Shown here: one piece after another, positions 44,850-54,886 of the stretch
How positions within the stretch are numbered: the first letter of the stretch is position 1
Layout of the letters: each line of letters begins with the position of its first letter
Origin: Pseudoalteromonas luteoviolacea NCIMB 1942
Lineage (GTDB): Bacteria > Pseudomonadota > Gammaproteobacteria > Enterobacterales > Alteromonadaceae
Direction: 5' to 3'
DNA: 64,000 nucleotides
Assembly: GCF_001625595.1 (NCBI RefSeq)
Contig: NZ_AUXT01000188.1
Location: 1 to 64,000, forward strand
Notes under the pieces: model-generated
What the model saw: the letters and a program-made list of their open reading frames with translations, nothing else
Told to the model about the DNA's origin: nothing
Databases searched by the model: none
Translations under genes and position numbers: made by a program

Positions 44850-47800
44850 TTACAGGCTACATACCTTTTGCCAAGCACCACCATCACTTGGTGTACCATT
44901 AGTCCACCACCTAGCCTGGTAAACAGCACCATTGTGTATGAGCATATCGCCACCTACAGCATGGCTAGGATCGCCAGCCCAGTTAGTGCGCGGCCAGTTT
45001 GGATAAGTGTTGATGTTTTCAATTTTTACACCTTCACACTGTGTGCCGCTTGGCGGGTTTTTGTCGCCATCACCGGGAGTCGGTACGTGCTTTTTAACCA
45101 CAGGTAGTTCAGGGTATTCAGACGTAAACGCATACTCTTTGCCGTCTTTTTCAACTACAAAGTTAACAGGACCTGTGATCGGCATGTAGTACATCACTTG
45201 CGCATTGACCGTTTCGCCTGGTTTAAACGACTCTAGCTGACCGCCCCATTCATTTTTAAAGGTGATAGAGAAACGGTGAAATTCATTCTCAAAGCCACCA
45301 ATATTGTTGCCAGCACTGTTAGAGGCATCGTGCGCCACTGTCATACCCAGCTTCTTGCGCGCATTCCAATTTGACTTAAAAATGGCAGACGTTGACGTTG
45401 GCACATTGAACGTAATCGTGGAACCGGTTAGGTCAATTTCTGAATTGTTAGTAAAGACAAACGTTGGACGAATTGGGTAGTTTTGGTCGCCCACAGGGAA
45501 GTCTTTTGCTTCGAATTCAATATCAACCGCCTCGCTTGGTGTCGCAAACTCGCCGTCACCAATGTGGGCGTCATACACCACACCACTTTGGTTGAACGTG
45601 TTATATGCCAGCGCTGTCATTGTCGAGCCCATATAGTACTCGCCCTTGTCAGCATGATAGTCAAAATCACCCGCCAGCTCCCAGAACATCACGCCGCCAA
45701 GTCCTTTATCAACTACGTAATTTAACTTGGTTTTCATAGACTCGGTGTCTTCCATTGATAGGAATACCTTTTTCTCGGCGTTATATAACCATGGTGCTAC
45801 AGCAACATCATCGTAGTAACGAACATAGTCACCGCGAAATACATCATCTGCATCGGTTGCAGGTGTCAAACCGTACTCTTCTAAATAGCTTGGGTTAATG
45901 CCATGCTCCAAGTTTTTAGCGTGCCAAAGTGGGTTAGAGCCTGCTGCAACCTCTTGACCATTTTCAATGTCGTGCCATAGGTTATCGATACCAATTGCGC
46001 CGTTACCACACTTGTTCTTTTCACCAATACCTGTGCCTTTTGGACAGTTATTTTGGTTTGGAAGTGGCGCGCGTCCCCAAAGGCCATTTTCGCCACCGCG
46101 CACATCTCTAAAGCCACGGGTGTAATATGGAATACCAATATTGATTCGACCTGCCGGCAATGCACCACGGAAGTAGTTCACAGCCCAATCAGTATTCAAA
46201 TAACCAATTCCGCCAAACTCTTTAGTACCGTACACATTCCAAACTTTAAGCTCAGTATCTTTTCCTGTGTCGTAGAGTGGCGCATTGTGACCAACGTGAT
46301 CGTTCCAAGCTCCGTGAAGGTCATACGACATGATGTTCACAAAATCTAAGTACTGAGCAGTTTGGAAGGTTTCCATACCACGCAACAAGTAGCCTGATGA
46401 CGGAGATGCGATAGTCAGCATGTAGTGTTTGCCATCTTGTTCACCCGCTTTATCAAGCGCTTCGCGCAGGTCTTTCATCAAGACTTGGTATGATTTATTC
46501 AAGCCCGCACGTCGTGCATTACTAACAGGGAAGTCTTCTGGGTGACCAGAATCTTTCATTGAAGAAGGATATTCATAGTCAACATCCAAGCCATCAAAAC
46601 CATAAGTTCTTAAGAACTCGACAGAGCTTTTAACAAACTGGTCGATGCCTGCTTGGTTTACACTGCCATCAGCATTTGTGGTCATAGTATAAAAACCACC
46701 AGTGTTTACACGGTTACCGTTCTCGTCAAAGTAGCCACCGGTTTCGGCCCAGCCACCCACAGAAATCATGGTTTTTACATGTGGATACTGCTTTTTATAT
46801 TTATTCAGTAAGTTGAAGTGGCCCTTGTATGGCAAGCTTGGGTCCATCTCTGCACCAGCAACACCTGGCCATGTCATATTAGTCGCGGCATTACCTTGTG
46901 CGTTTGTATTACCAATGCTAATTTCATTTTGGCTGTTTACATGGGCAAACGCATAATTGATATGGGTGATTTTGTCCCATGGAATGTCTTTAACTAGGTA
47001 ACTTGGTTGATCATTTTTACCATGACGCCAGCTGGTGAAGTAACCGATCACACGCCTTGGATGGTCAGCCCCCATTTTTTCACGACCTTCGCTGTCGTAA
47101 ATATCACAATAAGCAGGTGTCACGCCGGGGGTTTGGTATAACCCTGCAGGACGACAATCTTCATGGCTCGTTTGAGTACCGTCTGTCGCCTTAACCGTGA
47201 ACGTGCGCGTTACTGATTCAGACTCTAGGCCATTTTCATCTTTCGCCACCAACGTAAATGTTTGCTGACCTTTCGCTTTTGCAGTCCACACAAATTCGTA
47301 TTCATTTTGCGATGTTGAGATTAGCTCCACACCATTCAAAGAGAGTGATTGAGTAAGCTGATCCGACTCTTTGTCGTTAGCAATCAATGTAAATACGATT
47401 TGACTACCTACTTCCAATTCACTAGGTAGCTGTGCCGCTAATCGCGCAATTGGCGCAGTGTTTTTGTCGGCTGGAGGAAGCGCTTCAACGCTCACTTTTC
47501 GGCTCACTGACTTAGCCGTTGCGCCATCATCATCAAGCGCCACACCATGAAATTCATGGCGCCCTTGTTTTGCTTGCCATGTGAAACGATAAGGCGCTTC
47601 ATTTAAAACTTTGACCAGTTGATCATTATGATAGATAGCAACATGCCTAACTTCACCATCGCTGTCTTGTGCCGAGAAATCGATAATGACTTCTTCATTT
47701 TCAACAACAGTAATATCCGCAATTGGTTTAAGCAGCTTAATTGACGGCGCAAGGTTAACAGGTTCAGCCCCTTTACACTCGCCGAGTTTAGTCCACTCTT

Positions 47801-48020
47801 GCCACTGTCCCGAACGGGCTTGAGGTGAGGATCTATTCCACCAGTTAGCTCGGTATGCAACGTTATCTTGTTGCACCTGATTGCCACCAACATAGATTTT
47901 TCCTGATTGCCACTGGGCAAGATTACTACAATCAACATTTGCAAGTGCAGATGCACTGAATAATCCCATAGTTATGGCACTTAACTTAAGTGCCCTATTG
48001 GGTAGGATTGACACGCTCAT
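44850..48020 (-). CDS. Large GH18 chitinase with N- and C-terminal chitin-binding modules
   Basis: A 1056-aa secreted chitinase with signal peptide residues 1-27. An N-terminal CBM5/12-type module (about 30-82) and two Ig-like domains (about 90-180 and 185-278) precede the GH18 barrel (about 320-805) with GFDGLDVDYEY (Asp476, Asp479, Asp481, Glu483). A beta-sandwich domain follows (about 825-990) and a final chitin-binding module (about 1005-1056, GGDMLIHNGAVYQARWW). Inserts such as RRAGLNKSYQVLMKDLREAL are typical of the ChiC/ChiD-like branch. It leads the chitin gene row; AGGAAAATAATA precedes the ATG. Confidence 0.94.
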   Translation of the reverse strand: MSVSILPNRALKLSAITMGLFSASALANVDCSNLAQWQSGKIYVGGNQVQQDNVAYRANWWNRSSPQARSGQWQEWTKLGECKGAEPVNLAPSIKLLKPIADITVVENEEVIIDFSAQDSDGEVRHVAIYHNDQLVKVLNEAPYRFTWQAKQGRHEFHGVALDDDGATAKSVSRKVSVEALPPADKNTAPIARLAAQLPSELEVGSQIVFTLIANDKESDQLTQSLSLNGVELISTSQNEYEFVWTAKAKGQQTFTLVAKDENGLESESVTRTFTVKATDGTQTSHEDCRPAGLYQTPGVTPAYCDIYDSEGREKMGADHPRRVIGYFTSWRHGKNDQPSYLVKDIPWDKITHINYAFAHVNSQNEISIGNTNAQGNAATNMTWPGVAGAEMDPSLPYKGHFNLLNKYKKQYPHVKTMISVGGWAETGGYFDENGNRVNTGGFYTMTTNADGSVNQAGIDQFVKSSVEFLRTYGFDGLDVDYEYPSSMKDSGHPEDFPVSNARRAGLNKSYQVLMKDLREALDKAGEQDGKHYMLTIASPSSGYLLRGMETFQTAQYLDFVNIMSYDLHGAWNDHVGHNAPLYDTGKDTELKVWNVYGTKEFGGIGYLNTDWAVNYFRGALPAGRINIGIPYYTRGFRDVRGGENGLWGRAPLPNQNNCPKGTGIGEKNKCGNGAIGIDNLWHDIENGQEVAAGSNPLWHAKNLEHGINPSYLEEYGLTPATDADDVFRGDYVRYYDDVAVAPWLYNAEKKVFLSMEDTESMKTKLNYVVDKGLGGVMFWELAGDFDYHADKGEYYMGSTMTALAYNTFNQSGVVYDAHIGDGEFATPSEAVDIEFEAKDFPVGDQNYPIRPTFVFTNNSEIDLTGSTITFNVPTSTSAIFKSNWNARKKLGMTVAHDASNSAGNNIGGFENEFHRFSITFKNEWGGQLESFKPGETVNAQVMYYMPITGPVNFVVEKDGKEYAFTSEYPELPVVKKHVPTPGDGDKNPPSGTQCEGVKIENINTYPNWPRTNWAGDPSHAVGGDMLIHNGAVYQARWWTNGTPSDGGAWQKVCSL

Positions 48021-48681
48021 TATTATTTTCCTAACTTATTTAATTTCATATTCACAAAACTACATCTGGTAACATGTGTACCTAATGCAATACTGAGCGA
48101 AAGCGATTGTACCGATCCGAAAAATCACCACAAGGGATTGGTTAAAATTAAAAAACACAGACCAAATAACTAAAAAAACAACCAAAAATAAGAAAATATA
48201 GAAATTGTAAGCCATTGATACATCTACCCTTGTTGATTTAAACACAACAAAGATCAAGTTGTAAAAATTAACAAAGTTAACACCCATTTTGTTTACCTTT
48301 ATTTACATTATAAAAAGGTCCAACCAGAAAACAACAACTTTAGGTTTGGTTATTTTTTACTTACTAATACTTTTTAATATAAATAACGCATCAAACTCAA
48401 CGTAGAACAAACTCAACAGATAAAATAAAAATACTGATAGTTAACGGTTAAAACAGAATAAACTAGTAAAAACAGTAGATTGTATATAAATAAAGGAAAA
48501 GTTGAATTGCAAAAAATAGAATTAAAAATATCAATAGTACTTTTTACCTACTTACAACGTGGTGTTTTTAAATAATTTCGCGCCTTAAACTAATTTAACA
48601 AAAATAAAACATTCTTAAGTTGACACATATATTTGCCACGCTAAGGTTAAAAAATAACTTCAGATTAGAGATTAATATTTC
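48021..48681. other. AT-rich divergent regulatory region of the chitin block
   Basis: About 660 bp lie between the divergent starts of the large chitinase and the DM13 gene. They are very AT-rich and must hold both promoters, but no -35/-10 pair, operator dyad or RNA element could be assigned with confidence. A hydrophobic 75-codon minus-strand frame at 48060-48287 is not credible as a gene. Confidence 0.5.
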
Positions 48682-49149
48682 ATGCGCTTTTTGTTTAAAT
48701 TAATGTTTACAGTGTTGGTTTTTTGTTTTGGATTTGCGATGGGGGTCTATTCTTTGCCCATTATGATGGCTCCGTCGGCGCCAACTCAAACAGCGCTTTC
48801 TGATGTAGCGAACGGTGCTAAATTTACAGCACACTTTACAAAGGACTTGCAAGGTTCTGATTTTTTGCACTTTGGAGAAGGTGACATATTTATCGGTGAG
48901 CAGAGTATAGGCTTTGAAGGAAGACTTGCGCCAGGGCCAGATTATCGCCTTTATTTATCCCCAATCTTCGTCGAAACTGAGCAAGAGTTTGAACAACACA
49001 AAAGCTCGATGCAGTTTGTCGCTCCTGTTTCAAGCTTCAATGGCTTTATTGTTGATGTGCCCCAATCCATTGAGATAGACAAATACTCAACAGTGATAGT
49101 CTGGTGTGAATCATTTGGCGAATTTATTACTGCCGCCAAATATCAGTAA
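48682..49149 (+). CDS. DM13-domain membrane-anchored protein
   Basis: A 155-aa protein with an N-terminal membrane anchor (residues 5-30) and a DM13 domain (about 45-155). The domain signatures are seen: LQGSDFLHFGEGDIFI, YRLYLSP, FNGFIVDVPQSIEIDKYSTV and the terminal VIVWCESFGEFITAAKY with its single conserved Cys. DM13 domains are proposed redox or electron-transfer modules near extracellular matrices. It is divergent from the chitinase; a functional link is not shown. Confidence 0.82.
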   Translation: MRFLFKLMFTVLVFCFGFAMGVYSLPIMMAPSAPTQTALSDVANGAKFTAHFTKDLQGSDFLHFGEGDIFIGEQSIGFEGRLAPGPDYRLYLSPIFVETEQEFEQHKSSMQFVAPVSSFNGFIVDVPQSIEIDKYSTVIVWCESFGEFITAAKYQ

Positions 49150-49250
49150 CCTACTATTTTTCATAAACTTTTGGGTAGGATCTTATTTAGCTACTAGATA
49201 CATAGCTTTGGAAGCTCAACTCACATGATTGGCATTTCGTAACAATCGTG

Positions 49251-49284
49251 AATAATGGTGCTCTTATATAAGAGCACCATTATT
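49251..49284. terminator. 34-nt perfect palindrome, bidirectional terminator
   Basis: A 16-bp arm AATAATGGTGCTCTTA followed after TA by its exact complement. It lies between the convergent DM13 gene and the broken repeat-protein gene and can end transcripts from both sides. Confidence 0.65.
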
Positions 49285-49300
49285 TTAAAGCGTGATGGCG

Positions 49301-49930
49301 TTAGTATTTAGTTCCTAAGCTATTCTCACACCCTTCGGCAATATAGTTATCACTGCCTTTGTAGTAAGCTCTTAAAGTACCCAGACGGCTCTCATCGTTC
49401 AAGGTAAACCCTTCAAACTCGTACTTACCACCTGCATATTTTAATAAAGTAATAGACTCTCTAAATTTATAGTGCTGAGAGTTTAGTTCTAGGGTCAAAG
49501 CCCCATAATCGGATCCATACTGACTAGTAGGTTGATAAGTGCCTTGTAAAACGTACCTGTCATTACGTGCATTTTCGTCAAATTGTGATTGAGCCCCCAA
49601 TATCATACGATCATTTGCTTTAACGCATATCCTCATATATTCATAGTAACTACCAGTGTCGTATTCATCTCTCTCAACATACAGCACACCATAATGCGTA
49701 TAGCTATGTTGATTTAATTCACCAGCGGGGAATGACTCAAAATCATCTGGTCGGCTACCGAACGAATCGCCTGCACTATTGAAACTATTAAACTCTGAGT
49801 TGTTGAAGCCTTTTCCTACTTGAGCAGGTTTATCTTCCGATATCTAATATTCTATTGTTTGTGAAATTGCTTTACCTGAGTGCGCTGCAACGAGTGCGAT
49901 TGGCAAAACTGTTTTTAAGTTAAACTTCAT
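49301..49930 (-). pseudogene. Nonsense-mutated paralogue of the GDSFGA repeat protein
   Basis: A 210-codon frame with ribosome site AAGGAAAATGC and signal peptide identical to that of the gene at 50339-51139 (MKFNLKTVLPIALVAAHSGK). It is interrupted by TAG at codon 29 (49844-49846). Beyond it the frame continues to the natural end: DKPAQVGKGFNNSEFNS, a single AGDSFG unit, then the C-terminal domain (VLYVERDEYDTG ... LGTLRAYYKGSDNYIAEGC). The homologue has Tyr at the stop position. It is an inactivated tandem duplicate unless the TAG is read through. Confidence 0.8.
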
Positions 49931-50287
49931 GCATTTTCCTTAATTAATGTTGCTATTGGTAAAAGAATTCATTTTCAATTTTGACCGTCTAGCTGTAATT
50001 ACTTAAGTCCGTGTTTCTAAGCTTTTCTGCCTCCCCTCTACTTTCAAACCAAACCTCAGCGCGTCAAAGTAAATCTCATGAACAAATCAACTAACAAAAC
50101 AAGGTTTGCGGCCCTTTACTCACAATAAAAAATATTGATTACTTGATACCAACCCGCAATTCAAGAGCTTTATATTGGCAAAGCGATTTTACCATTAGGC
50201 TGGAAACAAAAAGCCGTACGCTCTCCAAACTCATGGTTCCATAGTAAATTCTTTATTCGAGCTCTAGTAACAAATTAAAGTAGCGGC
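49931..50287. other. Intergenic region between the two paralogues
   Basis: About 360 bp with no ORF carrying a ribosome site. It probably contains the promoter of the broken copy; no element could be assigned. Confidence 0.4.
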
Positions 50288-50312
50288 CAAAAGGGAGCAA
50301 AGTAATGCTCCC
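50288..50312 (-). terminator. Terminator of the repeat-protein operon
   Basis: On the minus strand, stem GGGAGCA / TGCTCCC (50293-50299 with 50306-50312) and 6-nt loop, followed by TTTT. It is 27 bp past the stop at 50339. Confidence 0.65.
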
Positions 50313-50338
50313 CTATTAAAGTATTAGGCAGGTTTAGT

Positions 50339-51139
50339 TTAGTACTGACCCAGGTACGAAGCACAGCCTTCTAACTCATATGCTTCTATTCCTTTATAAT
50401 AGGCTCGAATATCTCCTATTTTCTCTTGGCCGCGTTGTACTTCGCCATAGAATTCAAAACTCGACGTATCATTTCCTTTAAACAGAGTGATTCGCTCTAC
50501 TTTAGATTCTTTGTAGTGTTGCAGGTTTAGCTTCAGCACAGCAAAGTCTTTTGCTCCTTTGTAGCTGGCTCTATAAGTGCCCTTACCCATGAATTCGATA
50601 CCTTTGTACATCCCGTCATAAAGCGAATTGGAAGCAATAACAATGCGCTTGGTCGACTTAACGCAAACCTTAAGGTATTGCTCAAATGTTCCGAAAAATG
50701 GGTTATCGCTTTTTTCGATGTATAACACACCTTGGTGCATTCGATTGCCATTGATTGGGTTCAAGTCCGTTGTAGGAAACGGAACAAAATCAGAAGGTCG
50801 CCCGTCATTTTGATCACCTGCACCGAATGAATCACCTGCACCGAATGAATCGCCTGCACCGAATGAATCGCCTGCACCGAATGAATCGCCTGCACCAAAT
50901 GAGTCGCCTGCACCAAATGAGTCGCCTGCACCGAATGAATCACCTGCACCAAATGAGTCGCCTGCACCAAATGAGTCGCCTGCACTTTGGATGCTATTAA
51001 ACTCTGAACTATTGAAACCATGGCCAACTTGGGCTGGTTTTTGGTCTTCGGTGTAGTATTCAATTGTTTGTGAAATCGCTTTTCCCGAATGAGCTGCAAC
51101 CAACGCGATTGGCAAAACTGTTTTTAAATTAAACTTCAT
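50339..51139 (-). CDS. Secreted protein with nine GDSFGA hexapeptide repeats
   Basis: A 266-aa exported protein. It has a signal peptide (residues 1-23), a short linker (YYTEDQKPAQVGHGFNSSEF), nine tandem Gly-Asp-Ser-Phe-Gly-Ala units (about residues 53-106) and a C-terminal domain of about 135 residues (VLYIEKSDNPFFGTF ... IGDIRAYYKGIEAYELEGC) with two Cys that may pair. The repeat offers one Ser per unit. The start lies 14 bp after the stop of the Maf-like gene, so the two are one transcription unit. No family was recognised for the C-terminal domain; a paralogue with one unit lies downstream. Role unknown. Confidence 0.75.
   Translation of the reverse strand: MKFNLKTVLPIALVAAHSGKAISQTIEYYTEDQKPAQVGHGFNSSEFNSIQSAGDSFGAGDSFGAGDSFGAGDSFGAGDSFGAGDSFGAGDSFGAGDSFGAGDSFGAGDQNDGRPSDFVPFPTTDLNPINGNRMHQGVLYIEKSDNPFFGTFEQYLKVCVKSTKRIVIASNSLYDGMYKGIEFMGKGTYRASYKGAKDFAVLKLNLQHYKESKVERITLFKGNDTSSFEFYGEVQRGQEKIGDIRAYYKGIEAYELEGCASYLGQY
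50821..50982. repeat. 18-bp minisatellite, nine units, in frame
   Basis: Nine tandem 18-bp units, each starting caccgaatga or caccaaatga on the plus strand and encoding GDSFGA on the minus strand. Units differ only at synonymous third positions (g/a), in two main subtypes ordered in blocks, the sign of slippage or unequal exchange. Gain or loss of units keeps the frame. Confidence 0.9.
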
Positions 51140-51153
51140 TAATTTCCCTTAAT

Positions 51154-52989
51154 TTAAGTTGTTATTGGAAAGAGTTTTTGGAGGACTTCAGCGAGCATAG
51201 AGTCTATATAGTCGCGCGCCTTTATCGCATACTGAGGCCACATATTAATAGGTAAATGGTTTATATGGCTGGCAATCGTTGCGACTACATATTTTAACGT
51301 ACCGCTTAAAAGCAGCTTATTTATTTGATTATAATTGGCATATAAGGTTTGAACAGCCAAGTTCAGCTCATTAAGAATATCAACAATTGATGGCGCTGAT
51401 TGGATTTTTCTTTGCAAAGCTTTTATGGACGTAATAACTTTTTCAAGTAATTTAATATCATTTGCGCTAGTCCTTTCACCGTTTTGAGTATAAGTGAAAA
51501 CACTATGCATAACTTTATGTTTTTCAGACGCTTCGATGACTAATTTGTCATAATCTATAGACTTAGCCCCCATAATTAAAGCGCCATCACTGGTATTATA
51601 CACCTTTAATTTAGGGGTCAACTTAATTAACTTTTCTTGAGCAAGCCTCGCCTCATTAAAAATGCGAGAAGAATATACATATTCTCTAAAATTGCCCTTA
51701 ACCTTTAATTCCGCATCGAATTTAGCCTGAGATAAATCACTTGCACTATTAAAATAGTCTGATAGCTGGCTATGGTGCGCGTTTGGATCTACGTAGCCGT
51801 AATCACACCCCAGTAAAATTAGCTTGTTAAACCCTAAACGGGAAAATGCAGCGGCTGCCATATTTGTAACTGTAGGATTACAATGAAAAAGAGGTTTAAT
51901 CGTCGTCAAACCATTTGAAAACAGCTCACTCCCAAGATCGTTACCTTTGGTAAATACAATTTTATGATGAAACTGGTTGATGAGTTTTGGATAGACAGTG
52001 CTTAAAGTAACTAAGGCCACATCTTTTAACCTGTGATCCGTTAACTGGCGCTCTTTCAAGTAATAGTTTGCTGGGGTTCGTTCCATTTCTATATGAAAGT
52101 CAGGAATAATCCCCTCTTTCAGCAATGCACCTAGTGCAGTACCACATGACGCAACAATCATATTAGCAGAGTCTTGTCGCAACTTTTCCAGATTTTTGTC
52201 TAGTGACGGGCCATTTCCAATTACGGCCACCGGTATATTTGAATAATCGTCGAACACATTTTCATGACTGTTCACTGCACATAGCTTGCTATTTTCTATA
52301 CTGTGAGTAAGGCCTAATAATTCATCTTCGAAAAAACCCCACATGCTCGCTAAGTTATTGCGCCACTGCTTAAACTCTGTGTAAATCTGGTCGAATAAAG
52401 GCGTGCTATAGTGCCGATACAAACTGATGTCTACTAATGTATTAGCGCCCCTTTTATTCACATACGCTCTTAATTGGCCAATAAATTGCTCATAGCTAGT
52501 AAGATTGAAAAAAGTGAGAGAGCCGTGGCGCGTTTTACATTCACGTTCAATGCTGTTTAGATCAATGTTTGCACAAGCTGTTGCATACTGCTCTATATTA
52601 GATTCAACAACGATCACATCAGTGTAATGAATTAAAGAAAGTAATTTATGGATATGATAGCCAGCCCCAAGCCCGAGTACTAGCAAGGTTCCCCTTTGCG
52701 GCTTAGAATTGGGATTACAGCCTAGTTCTTTCGCAACCAAATTTAGGCCATTGATACATTTTTGGTGTGTATTCTTTGTTGCATTATCGGAAAGATAGTT
52801 TAGTCGCAGATGCGTTGGATGTTTTAAGAAAAGTGAAGCTTGATCTTCGCAGCTTTTTTTAGCGTCAGAGCCATAAAAGTTATTTTGATAGACTTGAGTA
52901 TCTTTAGTATTTTGACACAACAATTGGTGATAAAAATCATGCGACAAATGTTGTTTTAATAATCCATAATTATGATTAATAAATTCCAT
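51154..52989 (-). CDS. Maf/DUF115-family glycosyltransferase-like protein
   Basis: A 611-aa cytoplasmic protein. The central domain begins IPVAVIGNGPSLDKNLEKL (about residues 252-270) and continues IVASCGTALGALLKEGIIPD and NKLILLGCDYGYVDPNAHHS. This is the signature of the MptE-like/motility accessory factor family (DUF115), whose members transfer nonulosonic acids to Ser/Thr of flagellin. The N-terminal part has a Rossmann-like LLVLGLGAGYHIHKLL; the C-terminal 150 residues are helical. No flagellin or sugar-biosynthesis genes are near. It is followed after 14 bp by the Ser-containing repeat protein, which is its most likely partner (inference). Confidence 0.78.
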   Translation of the reverse strand: MEFINHNYGLLKQHLSHDFYHQLLCQNTKDTQVYQNNFYGSDAKKSCEDQASLFLKHPTHLRLNYLSDNATKNTHQKCINGLNLVAKELGCNPNSKPQRGTLLVLGLGAGYHIHKLLSLIHYTDVIVVESNIEQYATACANIDLNSIERECKTRHGSLTFFNLTSYEQFIGQLRAYVNKRGANTLVDISLYRHYSTPLFDQIYTEFKQWRNNLASMWGFFEDELLGLTHSIENSKLCAVNSHENVFDDYSNIPVAVIGNGPSLDKNLEKLRQDSANMIVASCGTALGALLKEGIIPDFHIEMERTPANYYLKERQLTDHRLKDVALVTLSTVYPKLINQFHHKIVFTKGNDLGSELFSNGLTTIKPLFHCNPTVTNMAAAAFSRLGFNKLILLGCDYGYVDPNAHHSQLSDYFNSASDLSQAKFDAELKVKGNFREYVYSSRIFNEARLAQEKLIKLTPKLKVYNTSDGALIMGAKSIDYDKLVIEASEKHKVMHSVFTYTQNGERTSANDIKLLEKVITSIKALQRKIQSAPSIVDILNELNLAVQTLYANYNQINKLLLSGTLKYVVATIASHINHLPINMWPQYAIKARDYIDSMLAEVLQKLFPITT

Positions 52990-53214
52990 ATCCTTTATTT
53001 ATTGTTACGCAATTAACGTTGCGCATTCTTCCATAGCTACTTTGTATCGTCAATCAGAAAATCTATTAAAAAAAACAATATTATGCCTATAGTATAGTAA
53101 CCAAACAGTTAAATTTGATAGTAATTGGATATATCTTAGCTAGCTATTATTAGATATTAAATGACTTCCGTGAAAATATAAATTATTTCATGAGTTGTAC
53201 ATCTAAAAAGCATA

Positions 53215-53240
53215 AAAAAAACCACGCATAAAAGCGTGGC
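53215..53240 (-). terminator. Terminator of ahpF
   Basis: On the minus strand, stem CCACGC/GCGTGG (53223-53228, 53235-53240) with a 6-nt loop, followed by an 8-T run. It lies about 75 bp past the ahpF stop. Confidence 0.75.
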
Positions 53241-53314
53241 TGGAGACACATTGCATGGGTGTATTGCAATGAATTAAGTCGGGCAAGATGAATACACCTT
53301 ACCAAAGGGAATAT

Positions 53315-54886
53315 TTAAGCTGCTTGATTGGCTGAGTCCTGTGTTCGGATCAAGTAATCAAAGGCACCTAAGCTTGCTGTAGCACCACTCCCCATCGCGA
53401 TTACAATTTGTTTGAACGGGCTTGTGGTAACATCACCAGCGGCGAAAACACCTGGCATATTAGTAGACCCTTTACCGTCAATTTCTATTTCACCAAATTG
53501 ATTTAATTCTATTTGTGTACCTTTCAACCACTCTGAGTTTGGGACTAATCCGATTTGAACAAATACACCAGCGACCAAGATCGACTGCTCTTGATGAGTA
53601 TTGAGCTCGATGTACTTAAGCCCCGTTACTTTTTGCTCATCACCTATAATTTCTGTCGTTTGTACACTAGTGTGAATTGTGATGTTAGAAAGACTACGTG
53701 CTTTTTCTATAAGAACCTGGTCAGCTTTTAGCTCATTCGCAAACTCCAAAACAGTTACGTGCTCTGCAATATTCGCGAGATCTATCGCAGCCTCAATACC
53801 AGAGTTACCACCACCGATGACCGCCACTGGCTTTCCTTTGAATAAAGGACCGTCACAATGAGGGCAATAAGCAACTCCCCTGCCTTTATATTCTGCTTCA
53901 CCAGGCACATTTACAGATCTCCAGCGTGCACCTGTGGAGATAACAACGGATTTTGCTTTCAATTTTGCGCCGTTTTCTAATTGTATATCCAGATAATCAT
54001 TGCGTACAATATTAGCAACCCTGTTACTCGCCATAATATCAACGTCGTATTGTTTAACATGTTGCTCTAATTGCGCGACTAATTTAGGCCCATCAGTCTC
54101 TTTAACGGAAATAAAGTTTTCGATACTCATCGTGTCAGCTACCTGACCACCAAATCGCTCAGCTACAACCCCAGTATTTAGCCCCTTTCTTGCAGCGTAT
54201 ACAGCAGCGGATGCGCCTGCGGGCCCACCACCAATAACCAATACATCAAAAAGAGCCTTGTCATTGAGCTTTTCGACTTCCTTTTGTGCCGAATTACCGT
54301 CAAGCTTTTTTAGGATATCTGATAGGCCTATCGCGCCTTGGCTGAACAGTTCACCATTCAAATACACACTGGGCACAGCCATGATGTTGCGCTCTTCCAC
54401 TTCACCTTGAAATAGTGCGCCATCTATCATAGTTGTTGAGATGTTCGCATTATTCGCGGCTAAGGTATTGAGCGCTTGCACTACCTGAGGGCACGTCTGA
54501 CAACTTAGAGATACATACACCTCAAAGTTCAATTTCTGAACAATTGACTGAATCACTTCTATTTCGTCGTTATTCAATCTACTGGGGTGTCCACCGGAGT
54601 GCAGTAGCGCAAGCACTAAACTAGTAAATTCATGACCCATTGGAACACCAGCAAAACTAATTTGCGTGCTCGTTTTTTTAGAGCTAACAACAAGTGAAGG
54701 CCGTCTAGCATTCATATCGTAGTTTTCGACCACCGAAATGTATTCGCTCAACGAGGCAAGATCTTGAGCTAGAGAGTTTAATTCATTGGACTTGTTGCTA
54801 CTATCCAATGCTATTTTCAGCTCGATTGGTGATGTTATTTGTTTAAAGTGCTCTTTTAACTGACTTTTAATTTGCGCGTCTAACAT
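53315..54886 (-). CDS. ahpF: Alkyl hydroperoxide reductase subunit F
   Basis: A 523-aa flavoprotein disulphide reductase that recharges AhpC. The N-terminal tandem thioredoxin-like domain carries CQTC (Cys129/Cys132). The FAD motif is [19 protein letters not shown] (about 217-235). The redox centre is CPHC (Cys341/Cys344), then the NAD(P)H motif [17 protein letters not shown], and the C-terminal FAD signature [16 protein letters not shown]. Length matches E. coli AhpF (521). It follows ahpC by 111 bp; a 6-7 bp hairpin (about 54956-54980) in the gap may tune the ratio of the two products. Confidence 0.96.
   Translation of the reverse strand: MLDAQIKSQLKEHFKQITSPIELKIALDSSNKSNELNSLAQDLASLSEYISVVENYDMNARRPSLVVSSKKTSTQISFAGVPMGHEFTSLVLALLHSGGHPSRLNNDEIEVIQSIVQKLNFEVYVSLSCQTCPQVVQALNTLAANNANISTTMIDGALFQGEVEERNIMAVPSVYLNGELFSQGAIGLSDILKKLDGNSAQKEVEKLNDKALFDVLVIGGGPAGASAAVYAARKGLNTGVVAERFGGQVADTMSIENFISVKETDGPKLVAQLEQHVKQYDVDIMASNRVANIVRNDYLDIQLENGAKLKAKSVVISTGARWRSVNVPGEAEYKGRGVAYCPHCDGPLFKGKPVAVIGGGNSGIEAAIDLANIAEHVTVLEFANELKADQVLIEKARSLSNITIHTSVQTTEIIGDEQKVTGLKYIELNTHQEQSILVAGVFVQIGLVPNSEWLKGTQIELNQFGEIEIDGKGSTNMPGVFAAGDVTTSPFKQIVIAMGSGATASLGAFDYLIRTQDSANQAA

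Noticed and set aside
48060..48287. 75-codon hydrophobic minus-strand frame upstream of the large chitinase
   Set aside because: Phe/Val/Ile-rich composition is what AT-rich noncoding DNA gives by chance; it lies where the chitinase promoter must be.
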